Shown here piece after piece: positions 45,231 through 54,112 of a DNA stretch of 64,000 nucleotides (its first letter is position 1; every line of letters begins with the position of its first letter). Source of the DNA: Leeuwenhoekiella marinoflava DSM 3653 (GTDB lineage: Bacteria; Bacteroidota; Bacteroidia; Flavobacteriales; Flavobacteriaceae); contig NZ_FQUN01000005.1 of the NCBI RefSeq assembly GCF_900129005.1, forward strand, positions 62,001 through 126,000. Direction: 5' to 3'. Position numbers and translations under genes: made by a program. The notes below the pieces were generated by a model. That model was not told where the DNA came from. It made no database searches and saw nothing but the letters and a program-made list of their open reading frames with translations.

Positions 45231-47117
45231 TTATGCGTTAAATTTACGATCCAGCTCGTCTACAGTAAGCGTAATAAAGGTTTTTTTAAGAAATGGAGAC
45301 ATCGTAGGTTCTGTACAGGCAAATAATTTGTTGACCAAATGCTCTCTGGACAATTCGTCTAATTTCTCACCGGTTTTAACAGCCATACTTTTTGCCATAC
45401 TTTTTGCCAAAACATCGGTCTGACTAAAACCGGTGTCTGGCACTTCTTGTTCTACATCACTTAATAATTGTTCCAAAACGATAGAAACTTCACTTTCCTG
45501 AATACTCGCAGGTATACCAGAAACTTCAAGAACACCGTCTTCGGGCATATCAAGTGCAAAACCTGTATTCTCTAAAGACTCTTTTAAATCTTTAAATATT
45601 GCAAGTTCGGCGGGAGAATAATCCAATCGTAAAGGAAATAGCAATTGCTGACTCACAGATTCTTTCACAGTAATATTCCGAAGGAATTCTTCATAAAGCA
45701 CACGTTGATGCGCTCGCTGCTGATCTATAAGCATCATACCACTCTTTATCGCGCTTACGATATATTTATTATGTAGCTGATAGGTATTTGCTGAATCGCT
45801 ATCCGTTTCTTTTAAATCGTTAAACCCTTTGCTCTCGTGTTCTACAAAAAGAGATTCCGGTTCCGATTCATTTTCTATTTGTAAATGACTGAAAGAATTA
45901 GAACTATTTCTTTTATCAAGTCCTTCGTAAATATTCTCCCATCCCGCTGCACTTTTCTTTTCGTAATGAGGAGTTCCAGTAAAGCTATTGGTCTTCACTT
46001 TCTGCTCTTGCTCAAACGGATTAAAATGACGGTCTACTTCTACTTTGGGTACTTGCGCTTCTTTATTTTTATAGGAATACGGAGTATCCATATTAGATTC
46101 TCGGTTAAAATCAAGTACCGGAGCAATATTAAACTGACCTAAACTGTGTTTTACTGCTGCGCGTAAAAGTGTATAAATCGCGTGTTCATCTTCAAACTTC
46201 ACCTCTGTTTTAGTTGGGTGAATATTGATATCGATTGATTTAGGATCAACTTTTAGATAGATGAAATAACTCGCTCGCGCACGATCTGGTAACAAACCAT
46301 CAAAAGCAGCACTCACCGAATGATTTAAATACGGATGTTTGATAAAACGATCATTGACAAAGAAAAACTGTTCTCCTTTAGTTTTCTTCGAAAATTCAGG
46401 TTTTACGATAAATCCGTCAATATTTACAATCTCTGTATCTTCAGTAACCGGCACCAGTTTCTCATTGGTTTTTGGCCCAAAAACACCTACAATTCGTTGA
46501 CGTTTATTCGCTTTAGGTAAATTAAATAGTTCGCTATCGTTGTGATATAACATAAACACAATAGACTCATGAGCTAATGCTACACGCTGAAACTCGTCAA
46601 TTATATGACGTAATTCTACAGAATCTGATTTAAGGAAATTTCGCCTTGCGGGAATATTGAAAAATAAATTTTTTACAGCTATAGAGGTTCCTTGAAGTGT
46701 CGCACAAACCTCCTGAGATTTGATAACACTACCTTCAATTTCTATTTGAGTTCCTACCTCTTCACCTTCAGGTCTAGTCTTTAATTCTACGTGTGCAACT
46801 GCCGCTATTGAAGCCAGAGCTTCGCCTCTAAAACCTTTTGTATTCAATGCAAAAAGATCATCTGCAGAATTGATCTTTGAAGTAGCGTGACGCTCAAAAC
46901 TCAGACGTGCATCTGTCGTGCTCATCCCTTTACCATCATCTATCACCTGAACAAGCGTACGACCTGCTTCTTTAATAATTAATTTGATCTGTGAAGCACC
47001 GGCATCTATGGCATTTTCTAATAACTCTTTTACCACAGAAGCTGGTCGCTGCACAACTTCACCGGCAGCTATCTGGTTTGCTACGTGATCGGGTAAAAGC
47101 TTAATGATATCAAACAT
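45231..47117 (-). CDS. mutL: DNA mismatch repair protein MutL
   Basis: This 628-residue protein has the GHKL ATPase N-terminal domain, with GEVVQRPASVVKELLENAIDAG, DDGKGM and TKGFRGEALASIAAVA, and the linker IHPTKTEVKFED, then a C-terminal dimerisation domain. It couples MutS mismatch recognition to strand removal. The C-terminal segment reads LIDQQRAHQRVLYEEF, where endonuclease-type MutLs have DQHAxxExxxxE; the H and first E are changed, so nicking activity by MutL itself is doubtful. Family known; the loss of endonuclease activity is inferred. Confidence 0.94.
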   Translation of the reverse strand: MFDIIKLLPDHVANQIAAGEVVQRPASVVKELLENAIDAGASQIKLIIKEAGRTLVQVIDDGKGMSTTDARLSFERHATSKINSADDLFALNTKGFRGEALASIAAVAHVELKTRPEGEEVGTQIEIEGSVIKSQEVCATLQGTSIAVKNLFFNIPARRNFLKSDSVELRHIIDEFQRVALAHESIVFMLYHNDSELFNLPKANKRQRIVGVFGPKTNEKLVPVTEDTEIVNIDGFIVKPEFSKKTKGEQFFFVNDRFIKHPYLNHSVSAAFDGLLPDRARASYFIYLKVDPKSIDINIHPTKTEVKFEDEHAIYTLLRAAVKHSLGQFNIAPVLDFNRESNMDTPYSYKNKEAQVPKVEVDRHFNPFEQEQKVKTNSFTGTPHYEKKSAAGWENIYEGLDKRNSSNSFSHLQIENESEPESLFVEHESKGFNDLKETDSDSANTYQLHNKYIVSAIKSGMMLIDQQRAHQRVLYEEFLRNITVKESVSQQLLFPLRLDYSPAELAIFKDLKESLENTGFALDMPEDGVLEVSGIPASIQESEVSIVLEQLLSDVEQEVPDTGFSQTDVLAKSMAKSMAVKTGEKLDELSREHLVNKLFACTEPTMSPFLKKTFITLTVDELDRKFNA

Positions 47118-47143
47118 GAAGTGTGTTTACTTAAGCCCTAAAG

Positions 47144-47160
47144 ATACCTGTTATAGGTAT
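47144..47160 (-). promoter_or_regulatory. Inverted repeat upstream of mutL with -7-like box
   Basis: ATACCT and AGGTAT flank 5 bases. On the minus strand the second arm runs into TATCTTTA, one base off the -7 consensus, about 20 bases above the mutL ATG. Confidence 0.35.
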
Positions 47161-47206
47161 TGCGGGTATCGTTTAATTAAAAAGTGAGCTTGAGAATTTT
47201 AAATAA

Positions 47207-47488
47207 TTATTGTCCGAAAAAGATACTCAAATCAAAATCGATAACAACTAAGAATAGAAAAACAAGTACAAGAACAATATATAAGGTAAGCCGGTTTGCA
47301 CGTTGATCTGGATTGTATTTAAAATCGTCTATTGCTGTGTTGAACTTAGATTTTAAACCTTTAGACTCCAGCGTAGCTTTGCGGTACTTATCAAATTTAG
47401 ATTCTAATTTGTAAGGACTACCTTCTCCCTCAAAATAACGAGGACTGTAGCTGTATTTCTTATTCTTACGTGTTTTTAAAATTCCCAT
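47207..47488 (-). CDS. Small membrane protein of unknown function
   Basis: This 93-residue protein has a basic cytoplasmic N-terminus (GILKTRKNKKYSYSPRYFEG), a charged helix, and one C-terminal membrane helix (TLYIVLVLVFLFLVVI) ending in DLSIFFGQ. Homologues are sometimes labelled riboflavin synthase beta because of proximity to ribH, but no lumazine synthase feature exists here. It has its own promoter at 47502-47534 and lies between mutL and ribH. Confidence 0.78.
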   Translation of the reverse strand: MGILKTRKNKKYSYSPRYFEGEGSPYKLESKFDKYRKATLESKGLKSKFNTAIDDFKYNPDQRANRLTLYIVLVLVFLFLVVIDFDLSIFFGQ

Positions 47489-47501
47489 AATTCTTAAAAT
47501 T

Positions 47502-47539
47502 CAAAGTTACAATAATTGATAGAAAGCTTTGCAAAGCTT
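47502..47539 (-). promoter_or_regulatory. Promoter with palindrome over the -33 region
   Basis: On the minus strand, TAACTTTG (47509-47502) is an exact -7 box and TTG (47534-47532) lies 22 bases upstream. The TTG is inside a perfect 16-base palindrome AAGCTTTGCAAAGCTT at 47524-47539, a possible operator. Confidence 0.55.
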
Positions 47540-47635
47540 CGGACTTTGATATTCAAAAAGCATTCCAACTTTTAGATTTGCCTTAAGCTAAAGTTACGCA
47601 AACTATTGCAATACGAATTTTAAAAAGTAGGTTGA

Positions 47636-48127
47636 CTAAAATTTTGCATCTTTACGTAATTGCGCCATTTTAATAGCAGCAACTGCAGCTTCTACACCTT
47701 TATTGCCGTGCTGACCTCCGCTACGATCTATAGCCTGTTGCATCGTATTATCGGTAAGGACACAAAAAATAACAGGAATATCACTCTGAATATTCAAGTC
47801 TTTTATACCCTGAGTTACCCCGTCACAAACAAAATCAAAATGCTTCGTCTGCCCCTGTATAACACTTCCTACAGCAATAACCGCATCGAGCATATCATAA
47901 CACTGCTGCATTTTTTTGCAACCATAAATCAATTCAAAACTTCCCGGGACATTCCATCTTACGACATTTTCTTTAAGAACGCCGCAGTCTATAAATGTAT
48001 CAAAAGCACCTTGAAAAAGACCTTCTGTGATGTCATGATTCCATTCAGAAACAACAATCCCAAACCGAAAATCTTTCGCGCTTGGGATTGTTGTTTTATC
48101 GTAAACAGACAAGTCTGTTGTAGCCAT
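47636..48127 (-). CDS. ribH: 6,7-dimethyl-8-ribityllumazine synthase
   Basis: This 163-residue enzyme makes the last precursor of riboflavin from ribitylaminouracil and butanone phosphate. Typical segments are FGIVVSEWNHDIT, WNVPGSFELIYGCKKM, AVGSVIQGQTKHFDFVCDGV (catalytic histidine) and PVIFCVLTDNTMQQAIDRSGG. It follows the TPR gene by 12 bases. No FMN riboswitch is visible upstream. Confidence 0.94.
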   Translation of the reverse strand: MATTDLSVYDKTTIPSAKDFRFGIVVSEWNHDITEGLFQGAFDTFIDCGVLKENVVRWNVPGSFELIYGCKKMQQCYDMLDAVIAVGSVIQGQTKHFDFVCDGVTQGIKDLNIQSDIPVIFCVLTDNTMQQAIDRSGGQHGNKGVEAAVAAIKMAQLRKDAKF

Positions 48128-48139
48128 AATTTATATTTT

Positions 48140-48904
48140 TTAATCAGCTTTTGTCATACCTAAATACAAAGGCACGTTTGCTGCTTCTGCAGACTCGCTA
48201 TAATCTTCTTCAATAGTATTTAAAAAAGAAGCAGCTTTGTCATTTTCGCCAAGAGCAATTGCAGTTTGTGCAGCTTTCATTAAAAAGCGTGGGGTTGTAA
48301 AGTCGTTTGCTTTCATTTCTGCAGCTTTCTCATAATAAGAAAGTGCATCTTCAGGCTGCTCCAGTTGCATAAATGCATCACCTATAGCCCCTTTAGCAAG
48401 AGGCGCAAGCATCATATCATCACTGCTAAAATCTTCTAACTGATCTATAGCTTCCTGATATTTATTAGTATTCAAAAATGCCATCCCCGCATAATAATGT
48501 GCAAGATTACCGGCTTTTGTACTTCCGTAATTATCTATAATATCAAGAAAACCATATTTACCTTCACCTCCATTAAGAGCAAGACTAAATAAAGAATCTT
48601 TTTCTACGCTACCCTCTATAGCTTCGTTAAAATAATTCTGAGCTTGATACATCTCATTAGATGCTTCTAACTCTTTAGGCTCTTGAATAAATTTTTCAAA
48701 TGCCAGATACCCTAACACTGCAAGTACAATTACTGCAATACCAATGAAAATAGGTTTTTGATTTTCTTCTACCCAAGCTTCGGTTCTGGTTGCACCTTCA
48801 TCAAGTGAATCAAAAACTTCTGCCGTTGCACTTTCTTCGTGCACCTGCTCCTCTACTTCTTCTTTGGTCTTAGGTTTATAACCCCTTTTTTGATATGTGG
48901 CCAT
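48140..48904 (-). CDS. Membrane-anchored TPR protein (YfgM-like)
   Basis: This 254-residue protein has an acidic N-terminus, one membrane helix (PIFIGIAVIVLAVLGYLAFEKF) at about 51-72, then tetratricopeptide repeats facing the periplasm (HYYAGMAFLNTNKYQEAID, AIGDAFMQLEQPEDALSYYEKA). It resembles YfgM-type proteins tied to the Sec translocon and periplasmic chaperones. It is first in an operon with ribH. Confidence 0.85.
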   Translation of the reverse strand: MATYQKRGYKPKTKEEVEEQVHEESATAEVFDSLDEGATRTEAWVEENQKPIFIGIAVIVLAVLGYLAFEKFIQEPKELEASNEMYQAQNYFNEAIEGSVEKDSLFSLALNGGEGKYGFLDIIDNYGSTKAGNLAHYYAGMAFLNTNKYQEAIDQLEDFSSDDMMLAPLAKGAIGDAFMQLEQPEDALSYYEKAAEMKANDFTTPRFLMKAAQTAIALGENDKAASFLNTIEEDYSESAEAANVPLYLGMTKAD

Positions 48905-48924
48905 ACTTTAACTTTTGTTGGGCG

Positions 48925-48932
48925 CAAAAATA
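48925..48932 (-). promoter_or_regulatory. -7 box for TPR-ribH operon
   Basis: TATTTTTG on the minus strand, 21 bases above the TPR gene start. Confidence 0.4.
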
Positions 48933-49055
48933 AAATTTTTATTCAATATTAATAGCGTATTGTTTTGTTATTTTTCAATAATTTGCATAAGCTACAATTA
49001 TATTTCAACCCTTTATTTTACAGGGTTTTAGTATTTTAAACTCGCATATTACTTT

Positions 49056-50135
49056 ATGATTCTCAAAGCTCTTTCGCTTATTAACTATAAAAATTTTGAA
49101 ACTGCGTCTTTTACACTCGATTCAAAAATTAACTGTTTTGTAGGGAATAACGGGGTTGGAAAAACAAATATACTTGATGCAGTCTACCATCTTTCTTTCG
49201 GAAAAAGCTACTTTAATCCCATCACCACTCAAAACATCAATCACGCTGCTGATTTTTTTGTAATTGATGGAATTTACGAAAAACATGACCGGGAAGAAAA
49301 GGTGATAGTAAGTGCTAAAAGAGGTCAAAAAAAGGTAATCAAACGCAATGCTAAAGTTTATGAGCGTTTTTCTGATCATATAGGTTTTTTACCACTCGTT
49401 ATCATTTCGCCAGCAGACAGGGATTTAATTATTGAAGGCAGTGAGACCCGTCGTAAATTTATGGATGGTGTTATTTCGCAAAGCGATAAGAACTATCTTG
49501 ACACACTGATCAAGTACAATAAAACTCTTTCTCAACGCAATGCTTTACTGAAATATTTCAACCTAAATCATACGTTCAACCCGGAAACCTTAGCGATATA
49601 TAATGAGCAAATGACTGCTCTGGGTAACGTTATTTATGAAAAACGAAAAGCCTTTCTAGAAGCCTTCACTCCAATTTTTAAAAAGCGCTATGCTGCAATA
49701 AGTGGAGACAAAGAAGAAGTAAAATTGAAGTACAAAAGCCAACTTAACGATGCTCCTTTAGACAAACTTTTCACAGAAAACCTTAAGAAGGACCGTGCTT
49801 TGCAATACACCAGCGCAGGAACACATCGGGATGATTTGAGTTTTAAAATCGAGTCGCATCCCATCAAGAAATTTGGCAGTCAGGGACAGCAAAAATCATA
49901 TCTCATCGCTTTAAAATTGGCGCAGTTTGATTTCATAAAAGCACAAAGTAACACCACGCCTATTTTGTTATTGGATGATATTTTTGATAAGTTAGACGAG
50001 AGTCGGGTAATGCAAATTATAGATCTGGTCAACGATGAAAATTTCGGACAGTTATTTATAAGTGATACGCACGCAGATCGCACCGAAGCAATTGTAAAAG
50101 AAATTCATCAAACCTATAAACTTTTTAAACTTTGA
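49056..50135 (+). CDS. recF: DNA replication and repair protein RecF
   Basis: This 359-residue ABC-type ATPase of the SMC group has Walker A GNNGVGKT at residues 30-37, signature [20 protein letters not shown] near 270-290 and Walker [13 protein letters not shown]. RecF loads RecA at single-strand gaps with RecO and RecR. Its stop overlaps the start of the lipoprotein gene by 4 bases, so three genes form an operon ending with DUF721. Confidence 0.95.
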   Translation: MILKALSLINYKNFETASFTLDSKINCFVGNNGVGKTNILDAVYHLSFGKSYFNPITTQNINHAADFFVIDGIYEKHDREEKVIVSAKRGQKKVIKRNAKVYERFSDHIGFLPLVIISPADRDLIIEGSETRRKFMDGVISQSDKNYLDTLIKYNKTLSQRNALLKYFNLNHTFNPETLAIYNEQMTALGNVIYEKRKAFLEAFTPIFKKRYAAISGDKEEVKLKYKSQLNDAPLDKLFTENLKKDRALQYTSAGTHRDDLSFKIESHPIKKFGSQGQQKSYLIALKLAQFDFIKAQSNTTPILLLDDIFDKLDESRVMQIIDLVNDENFGQLFISDTHADRTEAIVKEIHQTYKLFKL

Positions 50136-50551
50136 GAAAAATACTAATAAGCATCTTAGCATTAGCTCTTTTTGGCTGTGCCGAAAATAATCCCAAAGAG
50201 CAACTTAAAAACCTTAATGGCTATTGGGAAATAAAATCTGTTGATTCTCCTTTCGGAAATGATAGAGCTTACAAATTCAACGAGCGGGTAGATTATATAG
50301 AGCTACAAGATAGCATAGGTTTTAGAACTAAAGTGCTTCCGCGAATAGATGGTACTTTTGTAAATAGTGATACCAAAGAAACTATTATTGCAAGAATAAT
50401 AAACGACTCATTACGTTTAAATTACAGCACTCCATTTGATAAGTGGATAGAAACTGTTTTAAAAGCAGATGGTAACGAATTACAGGTTAAAAATAACCGA
50501 GGTATGATTTATACCTATTCTAAATTTGAAAAAATAAATATTACTGATTAA
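50132..50551 (+). CDS. Small lipoprotein, lipocalin-like
   Basis: This 139-residue protein has an N-terminal signal with lipobox LFGC (Cys16). The mature part has [15 protein letters not shown] and several predicted beta strands, similar to small lipocalin-like flavobacterial lipoproteins. The start is a TTG inside the end of recF (TTGA overlap), and its stop overlaps the next ATG by 1 base. Function unknown; its place between two DNA-metabolism genes is odd. Confidence 0.8.
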   Translation: MRKILISILALALFGCAENNPKEQLKNLNGYWEIKSVDSPFGNDRAYKFNERVDYIELQDSIGFRTKVLPRIDGTFVNSDTKETIIARIINDSLRLNYSTPFDKWIETVLKADGNELQVKNNRGMIYTYSKFEKINITD

Positions 50552-50847
50552 TGGCTAGACGTGAAGCAGACCCTAAATCTATGCGAGATGTATTGGGCGC
50601 ATTTGTAGAAAAAAATAAACTTCAAAAAGGAATAGACAAAGTTGATGTCGCTGAAGCTTGGCGCAATGTAATGGGACCAGCTATCGCAAAATATACCACA
50701 CAAATAAAATTAGACGGAGATCGCTTGATTATTCAGTTGAGTTCATCTGTGCTACGAGAAGAACTAAGCTACGGAAAAGAAAAAATTCAACGTAATCTCA
50801 ATGAAGAATTAGACAGAGAAATTATTAAGAAATTAATCTTGAGATAA
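50551..50847 (+). CDS. DUF721 / DciA-like protein
   Basis: This 98-residue protein has the DUF721 core: VDVAEAWRNVMGPAIAKYT, LIIQLSSSVLREELSYGKEKI. DciA of this family helps load the replicative helicase DnaB in bacteria lacking DnaC. The last gene of the recF operon; a terminator with a 19-bp stem follows. Confidence 0.85.
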   Translation: MARREADPKSMRDVLGAFVEKNKLQKGIDKVDVAEAWRNVMGPAIAKYTTQIKLDGDRLIIQLSSSVLREELSYGKEKIQRNLNEELDREIIKKLILR

Positions 50848-50858
50848 TTACAAAAAAG

Positions 50859-50902
50859 TAGACCTAAAAAAAGCGACCTATGAGTCGCTTTTTTTAGGTC
50901 TA
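50859..50902. terminator. Bidirectional terminator, 19-bp perfect stem
   Basis: 50859-50877 pairs with 50884-50902 around a 6-base loop; A7 and T7 lie inside the stem. It lies between convergent DUF721 and ndk genes. Confidence 0.88.
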
Positions 50903-50914
50903 AATGATAAAGAA

Positions 50915-51334
50915 TTAGAACAACTCTCTACCTGAAAAATGAAAAGCACCTTCAATAGCAGCATTCTCATCACTATCACTACCGTGTACTGCATTTTCCC
51001 CTAAAGAAGTAGCATATAACTTTCTAATAGTACCTTCCGCTGCATCAGCAGGGTTAGTAGCACCTATTAAAGTTCTAAAATCTTCAACAGCATTTTCTTT
51101 TTCTAATATAGCAGCAACAATAGGTCCTCTGCTCATAAACTCAACAAGCTCGCCATAAAAAGGACGCTCGCTGTGCACTGCATAAAACTCTTTTGCATCT
51201 GCAACAGTCATCTGAGTTAATTTTAAAGCTACAATACGAAATCCTGAAGCTGTTATTTTCTCTAATATTGCACCGATGTGTCCGTTTTCAACAGCATCTG
51301 GCTTAATCATGGTAAACGTTCTGTTTGTTGCCAT
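50915..51334 (-). CDS. ndk: Nucleoside-diphosphate kinase
   Basis: This 139-residue enzyme transfers a phosphate from ATP to nucleoside diphosphates. [18 protein letters not shown], the catalytic H117 in NAVHGSDS, and [12 protein letters not shown] are typical. The frame is open up to 51364, but ATG 51334 gives the family N-terminus. Confidence 0.95.
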   Translation of the reverse strand: MATNRTFTMIKPDAVENGHIGAILEKITASGFRIVALKLTQMTVADAKEFYAVHSERPFYGELVEFMSRGPIVAAILEKENAVEDFRTLIGATNPADAAEGTIRKLYATSLGENAVHGSDSDENAAIEGAFHFSGRELF

Positions 51335-51399
51335 TTTTTGTGTTTTAATAATTTTGCTTTTCAATATAGAAGCAAAATTTCTTGTTTTTAAAATCGGTG

Positions 51400-51407
51400 C
51401 AAAAGTA
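51400..51407 (-). promoter_or_regulatory. -7 box for ndk
   Basis: TACTTTTG on the minus strand, 66 bases above the ndk ATG. Confidence 0.4.
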
Positions 51408-51444
51408 ATTCTTTTAATTACAATAGCGAGTAGCTTAGCGATTA

Positions 51445-52467
51445 TTAGTAATCCTGTTGCATTTCGCCTAAAATCTCACCGCCTACACCGATGATTTTCA
51501 TATCTATTCTATTTGAATTCAAGCTTATATCTACCAAACCATAACTTCTGACACTTACCACCTCGCCTACTCGGTACTTATTAGGCTCTCCATCATAAGC
51601 TGTATAAGAATGTGTCAATCCGCTTGAAGTAAAATCAATTAAGGGGTAATCGAGATCTTTCATAACCTTTTTAGAAAATTCTGAAATATGCCGATCACCG
51701 CTTAAAACCAAAACAGCATTAGCATTTGATCTTTTTACAACTTTTATAAACCGCTTTACTTCCTTCGGAAAATTACCCCAAGTTTCAAAACCGTGTTCAG
51801 CACTCAATAATTGAATACTGCTCATTATAATTGTAAAGTCCGTTTTTTCTGCAAGCTGCTTTTTAAACCACTGCCATTGCTGCTCCCCTAAAATAGTTCC
51901 ATTTTTAGCTCGATGCGGTTCATAACGCTTATCAGGATTTGCTGAAGCTTCAAGCGACGTTCTAAAATAGCGGGTATCTAAGACAATTATTTTTATAAAC
52001 TTTCCATTTTTTGAATAAGTTTTCGAATTATATATTCCCTCTTTCTTCCGTGAAGGTGCATCATCAGGCACATCTAGAAAATCAAGAAATAAGTTCTGAC
52101 TCTCGTGTTTTTTAGCGTAAGCTGCACCACCGTCATTTATACCATAATCGTGATCATCTCAAGTCCCTAAAACTTCGGTATGTACTATAAAATCGCGATA
52201 CGCAGGATTGCTTTTTTGCTCTGCATACATCGCTTCCATCTTAGACATATCTTCGGTATCTGCATAAATCACATCACCTCCCCAGATAAAAAGATCGGGA
52301 TTACGATTGCCCATATCTTCCCAAAACGGATTGGGTAAATCTACTTTATTACAAGAACCAAAAGCGATTCTAAAAACATCTGGATTTTGCTCTTGGGCTT
52401 CTAAAAAACTAAAGTAAAAAAGCGTTATTAAAAGAAGATAAATATTGGTTTTAGAAATTTTAAACAT
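51445..52467 (-). pseudogene. PhoD-like alkaline phosphatase with one in-frame stop
   Basis: A single frame from ATG 52467 to stop 51445 (about 340 codons) encodes a PhoD-like metallophosphatase: signal peptide, RIAFGSCNKVDLPNPFW, DLFIWGGDVIYAD, then VLGT-stop-DDHDYGIND, and later LVLSGDRHISEF. The stop is TGA at 52161-52159 (codon 103), exactly where the family has tryptophan (GTWDDHDYG), so one G-to-A change in TGG explains it. Reading otherwise stays in frame. The N-terminal 102 residues alone could not fold into an active enzyme. It is either a recent nonsense mutation or a base-call error. Confidence 0.88.
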
Positions 52468-52490
52468 TGAAAGTACGAGTTAGAATATTT

Positions 52491-52498
52491 CAAAAATA
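52491..52498 (-). promoter_or_regulatory. -7 box for the PhoD-like gene
   Basis: TATTTTTG on the minus strand, 24 bases above ATG 52467; the promoter still looks intact. Confidence 0.4.
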
Positions 52499-52546
52499 AG
52501 ATTTCCCATATTAAGTCTAGATGAAGAAATTGTATATTCGCCACCT

Positions 52547-53563
52547 ATGAAAGAATCAGAATTAGCCTTACTTAAAGAGCTTTTAGCTACACCGAAAAAA
52601 ATTGTAATAATTCCTCATAAAAATCCTGATGGTGACGCAATGGGTTCTACTCTTGCACTTTATCAGTATTTAAATAAAACCGGTCATTCAGCTAACGTTA
52701 TTTCACCTAATGATTACCCCAAGTTTTTAAAATGGTTACCTTTTGAAAATACGGTTGTAAAATATGATTTACAAAACAAGAAAGCAGTAAGACTTATCAA
52801 GGAAGCAGAACTCATTTTTACGCTAGATTTTAATGCTTTATCTAGAGTTGCAGAGATGGAAACTACACTGCAAAAGGCTACTGCTAAATTTGTAATGATA
52901 GACCATCATCAGCAACCAGACGATTACGCAGTTGTCACCTATAGCGACATCACAGTTTGCGCTACCTGCCAAATGGTTTACCATACGTTTGAAATGCTTA
53001 ATGCTACTGATCTAGTTGATGCAAAAATGGCGACCTGTTTATACACTGGTATCATGACCGATACCGGCTCGTTTAGATTTAGATCAACAACCGCTACTAC
53101 ACATCGCGTTATTGCAGATCTTATAGAAAAAGGCGCAGATAATGCCTTTATTCATGAGAAAATTTACGACGCTAATAATTTCTCAAGATTACAATTATTA
53201 GGCACAGCGCTTACGAACTTACACCGCCTAGAAGAATACAGAGCTGCTTATATCACGCTTTCTCAAGAGGAATTAGATGCCCACGATTATCAAAAAGGAG
53301 ATACCGAAGGTTTTGTGAATTATGGTCTTTCATTAGAAAACACCGTCTTAGCTTTGATTTTTATCGAAAATAAACAGGAAGGAATAATTAAGATTTCTTT
53401 ACGTTCTAAAGGTGATTTCTCGGTTAATTTAATGGCGCGTGAACATTTTGAAGGTGGTGGTCATACCAACGCTGCAGGAGGAAAAAGCGATCGCTCTTTA
53501 GAAGAAACCGTTGCGTATTTTATTAGTATATTACCCCAATACAAAGACGCTTTAAATGAATAA
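52547..53563 (+). CDS. nrnA: DHH-family phosphoesterase, NrnA-type
   Basis: This 338-residue DHH/DHHA1 protein has the motifs IPHKNPDGDAMGS (residues 22-34), FTLDFNALSR, DHH at 119-121 and GGGHTNAAGG in DHHA1. NrnA enzymes degrade nanoRNAs and hydrolyse 3'-phosphoadenosine 5'-phosphate. It overlaps gldI by 8 bases. Confidence 0.9.
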   Translation: MKESELALLKELLATPKKIVIIPHKNPDGDAMGSTLALYQYLNKTGHSANVISPNDYPKFLKWLPFENTVVKYDLQNKKAVRLIKEAELIFTLDFNALSRVAEMETTLQKATAKFVMIDHHQQPDDYAVVTYSDITVCATCQMVYHTFEMLNATDLVDAKMATCLYTGIMTDTGSFRFRSTTATTHRVIADLIEKGADNAFIHEKIYDANNFSRLQLLGTALTNLHRLEEYRAAYITLSQEELDAHDYQKGDTEGFVNYGLSLENTVLALIFIENKQEGIIKISLRSKGDFSVNLMAREHFEGGGHTNAAGGKSDRSLEETVAYFISILPQYKDALNE

Positions 53564-54110
53564 ACTCATCGGCTTAATACTTTTGCTTTTTCTGGTAGCG
53601 GCCTGCAAAACTCCTGAAGCCCGCAAACCCGTAAGTCATTCTAGCGGTTCTTATATTGATGTTTCAATTGCTCGTAATAAGGAATTAAATAAAGCCGATG
53701 AAGCTGCCATAAAAGAATTAATGGCAGCAAATCCTCAGTATGAATATTTTACTTCAAATAAAGGATTCTGGTATTATTATAATGTAAAAGATACTACTGC
53801 TTTACCTACAGCAGAAACAGGTGATCTGGTTATTTTTGATTATCAAATTAATGCTCTTGATGGAACCTCTATTGTAACAAAAAATGAACTCGGGCCACAA
53901 ACCTATCAAATAGAACAAAGTAATCAAGATTTGATCTCCGGACTTAAAGACGGACTCAAATTGATGAAAGAAGGAGAAACGGTTACTTTTTTACTGCCAT
54001 CTCATAAGGCTTTTGGTTATTATGGTTATGAAGACAAAATAGGGTCAAATTTACCTATACAAACCCGAGTAACACTCAACGATATAAAACAAAGCAATAC
54101 TGAAAATTAA
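53556..54110 (+). CDS. gldI: Gliding-motility-associated peptidyl-prolyl isomerase lipoprotein GldI
   Basis: This 184-residue lipoprotein (lipobox VAAC, Cys17) has a FKBP-type domain over about residues 70-180: TGDLVIFDYQINALDG, LISGLKDGLKLMKEGETVTFLLPSHKAFGYYG. GldI is needed for gliding in Flavobacterium johnsoniae, where it probably helps fold periplasmic motility or type IX secretion proteins. Assignment relies on size, lipoprotein form and the nrnA-gldI-PPIase gene order. Motility itself cannot be concluded from this gene alone. Confidence 0.85.
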   Translation: MNKLIGLILLLFLVAACKTPEARKPVSHSSGSYIDVSIARNKELNKADEAAIKELMAANPQYEYFTSNKGFWYYYNVKDTTALPTAETGDLVIFDYQINALDGTSIVTKNELGPQTYQIEQSNQDLISGLKDGLKLMKEGETVTFLLPSHKAFGYYGYEDKIGSNLPIQTRVTLNDIKQSNTEN

Positions 54111-54112
54111 CT

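Noticed and set aside
47207-47488. Riboflavin synthase beta subunit
   Set aside because: A basic tail plus one membrane helix has nothing in common with lumazine or riboflavin synthase; the true ribH is at 47636-48127.
52159-52161. TGA as selenocysteine
   Set aside because: The family has tryptophan here, no SECIS-like hairpin is apparent just after the codon, and no other sign of selenium use is seen in the window.
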